A stretch of 7,359 nucleotides of DNA from an uncultured Candidatus Altimarinota bacterium (GTDB lineage Bacteria; Patescibacteriota; Gracilibacteria; BD1-5; UBA6164): NCBI GenBank assembly GCA_937864995.1, contig CALMDL010000324.1, forward strand, positions 1 through 7,359, written 5' to 3'. This document shows, one piece after another, positions 6,766 to 7,359 of this stretch. A program made the position numbers and the translations under genes. How positions within the stretch are numbered: position 1 is the stretch's first letter; each line of letters begins with the position of its first letter. The notes beneath the pieces were generated by a model. The model worked only from the letters and a program-made list of their open reading frames with translations. It made no database searches and was not told the origin of the DNA.

Positions 6766-7359
6766 ATGATTAGAAATACAAAAAAAGCCTTTACATTGGT
6801 TGAGTTAATCGTAGTTATTACTATATTAGCTATTCTTGGTACGATCGCTTTCATATCTCTACAAGGTTATTCTGGTGAAGCTAAAAATTCAAAAGTTACT
6901 TCTGACTTAAGAAATATTGCTTCTGCTATTGAAACTGCTTCTACAAGAAATAGTGTTATATTATCAGATGTTGTAGCTTCAAGCTGAACAATTGATACTG
7001 CTAATGGGGTAACAGATACTCTTACTTTTAATTCAGGTGCTGCTCTTTCTACTGCTACAAATTATGAAGTAGGTAATGTTGATTTTGCTGCTGTTGGACA
7101 AAATGGTGAAGATTTTAAAGATCCAAATAGTACTGATGCTGCTTCTGACTATTTATTTGGTATAGTTGTTTCTCCTGACTTTAAAGCTTATCAATTAGCT
7201 GGTCAAGTTATTGAAAATGATGTTAAAAAAACTAGAGTTACTGGTACATATTACCAAGTTAACACATCTGATACTGTAGGTTTAATATCTGCTAATGGAG
7301 CAAGTGGTGTTCCAGTTACTGATGGGAATCCTCTTCCTACTGGTTCTACTAACCTTTAC
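6766..7359 (+). CDS. Type IV pilin (major-pilin-like), 3' end outside the window
   Basis: This 198-residue open frame runs off the right edge. The N-terminus MIRNTKKA/FTLVELIVV is a class III (prepilin) signal: a short basic leader, cleavage before Phe9, Glu at mature position +5 (Glu13), then one hydrophobic helix to about residue 32 that serves both as membrane anchor and as the packing core of the pilus. The residue before the cleavage site is Ala8 rather than the usual Gly. After the helix, GEAKNSKVTSDLRNIASAIE is the standard alpha1-C region; the rest is a Thr/Ser/Ala/Asn/Gly-rich beta-type globular domain. Only one glycine of 17 is UGA (6985-6987); without recoding the gene would seem to end there as a 73-residue peptide. 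Synonymous sites favour T-ending codons (GCT, TCT, ACT, GGT), as expected of a highly expressed gene. It lies directly downstream of pilC with its own promoter. Confidence 0.93.

Noticed and set aside
6766..6987. A complete 73-residue mini-pilin
   Set aside because: The end is a UGA codon, which is glycine here; the frame continues with pilin-like composition to the window edge.

Overview
The window comes from an AT-rich bacterium that reads UGA as glycine (translation table 25), which points to the candidate phyla Absconditabacteria (SR1) or Gracilibacteria (BD1-5/GN02) of the CPR/Patescibacteria. Under the standard code every long gene here breaks into small pieces. With UGA = Gly, intact proteins appear, and UGA falls on invariant glycines: three in the PilB Walker A box, and those of the GD, GHG and SDG motifs of a PP2C-type phosphatase. 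UGG (Trp) is also used, so UGA is not simply a second Trp codon. No tRNA gene is in the window, so the recoding is inferred from protein alignment alone.

Layout: (1) 38-706, minus strand: N-terminal half of a histidyl-tRNA synthetase (hisS) that stops early, a probable truncated or decaying copy. (2) 707-864: divergent AT-rich promoter region. (3) 865-2085, plus: an unrecognised, very acidic 406-aa protein with one membrane segment and a recent internal tandem duplication, ending in a terminator hairpin that contains its stop codon. (4) 2193-6561, plus: a compact three-gene type IV pilus operon: a PilB/GspE-type assembly ATPase without the usual N-terminal domain, a 634-aa SpoIIE/RsbU-type (PPM) phosphatase with helical flanks, and the PilC platform protein. 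The genes lie 12-13 nt apart and the operon ends in a strong intrinsic terminator. (5) 6562-6765: terminator plus a recognisable sigma70-like promoter. (6) 6766 to the right edge: a type IV pilin, cut by the window end.

PilB would supply ATP-driven force from the cytoplasm, PilC would anchor it in the membrane, and the pilin would be the polymerised subunit. The phosphatase between pilB and pilC is the most unusual element: its metal-binding aspartates are all present, so it is probably active, and its position suggests that reversible phosphorylation controls pilus assembly or a process tied to it. No kinase, STAS protein, prepilin peptidase, PilM/N/O or PilT is visible here.

A second notable signal is that the pilin almost completely avoids UGA for glycine (1 of 17 codons), while the other five genes use it for about three quarters of their glycines (93 of 122, counted by hand).
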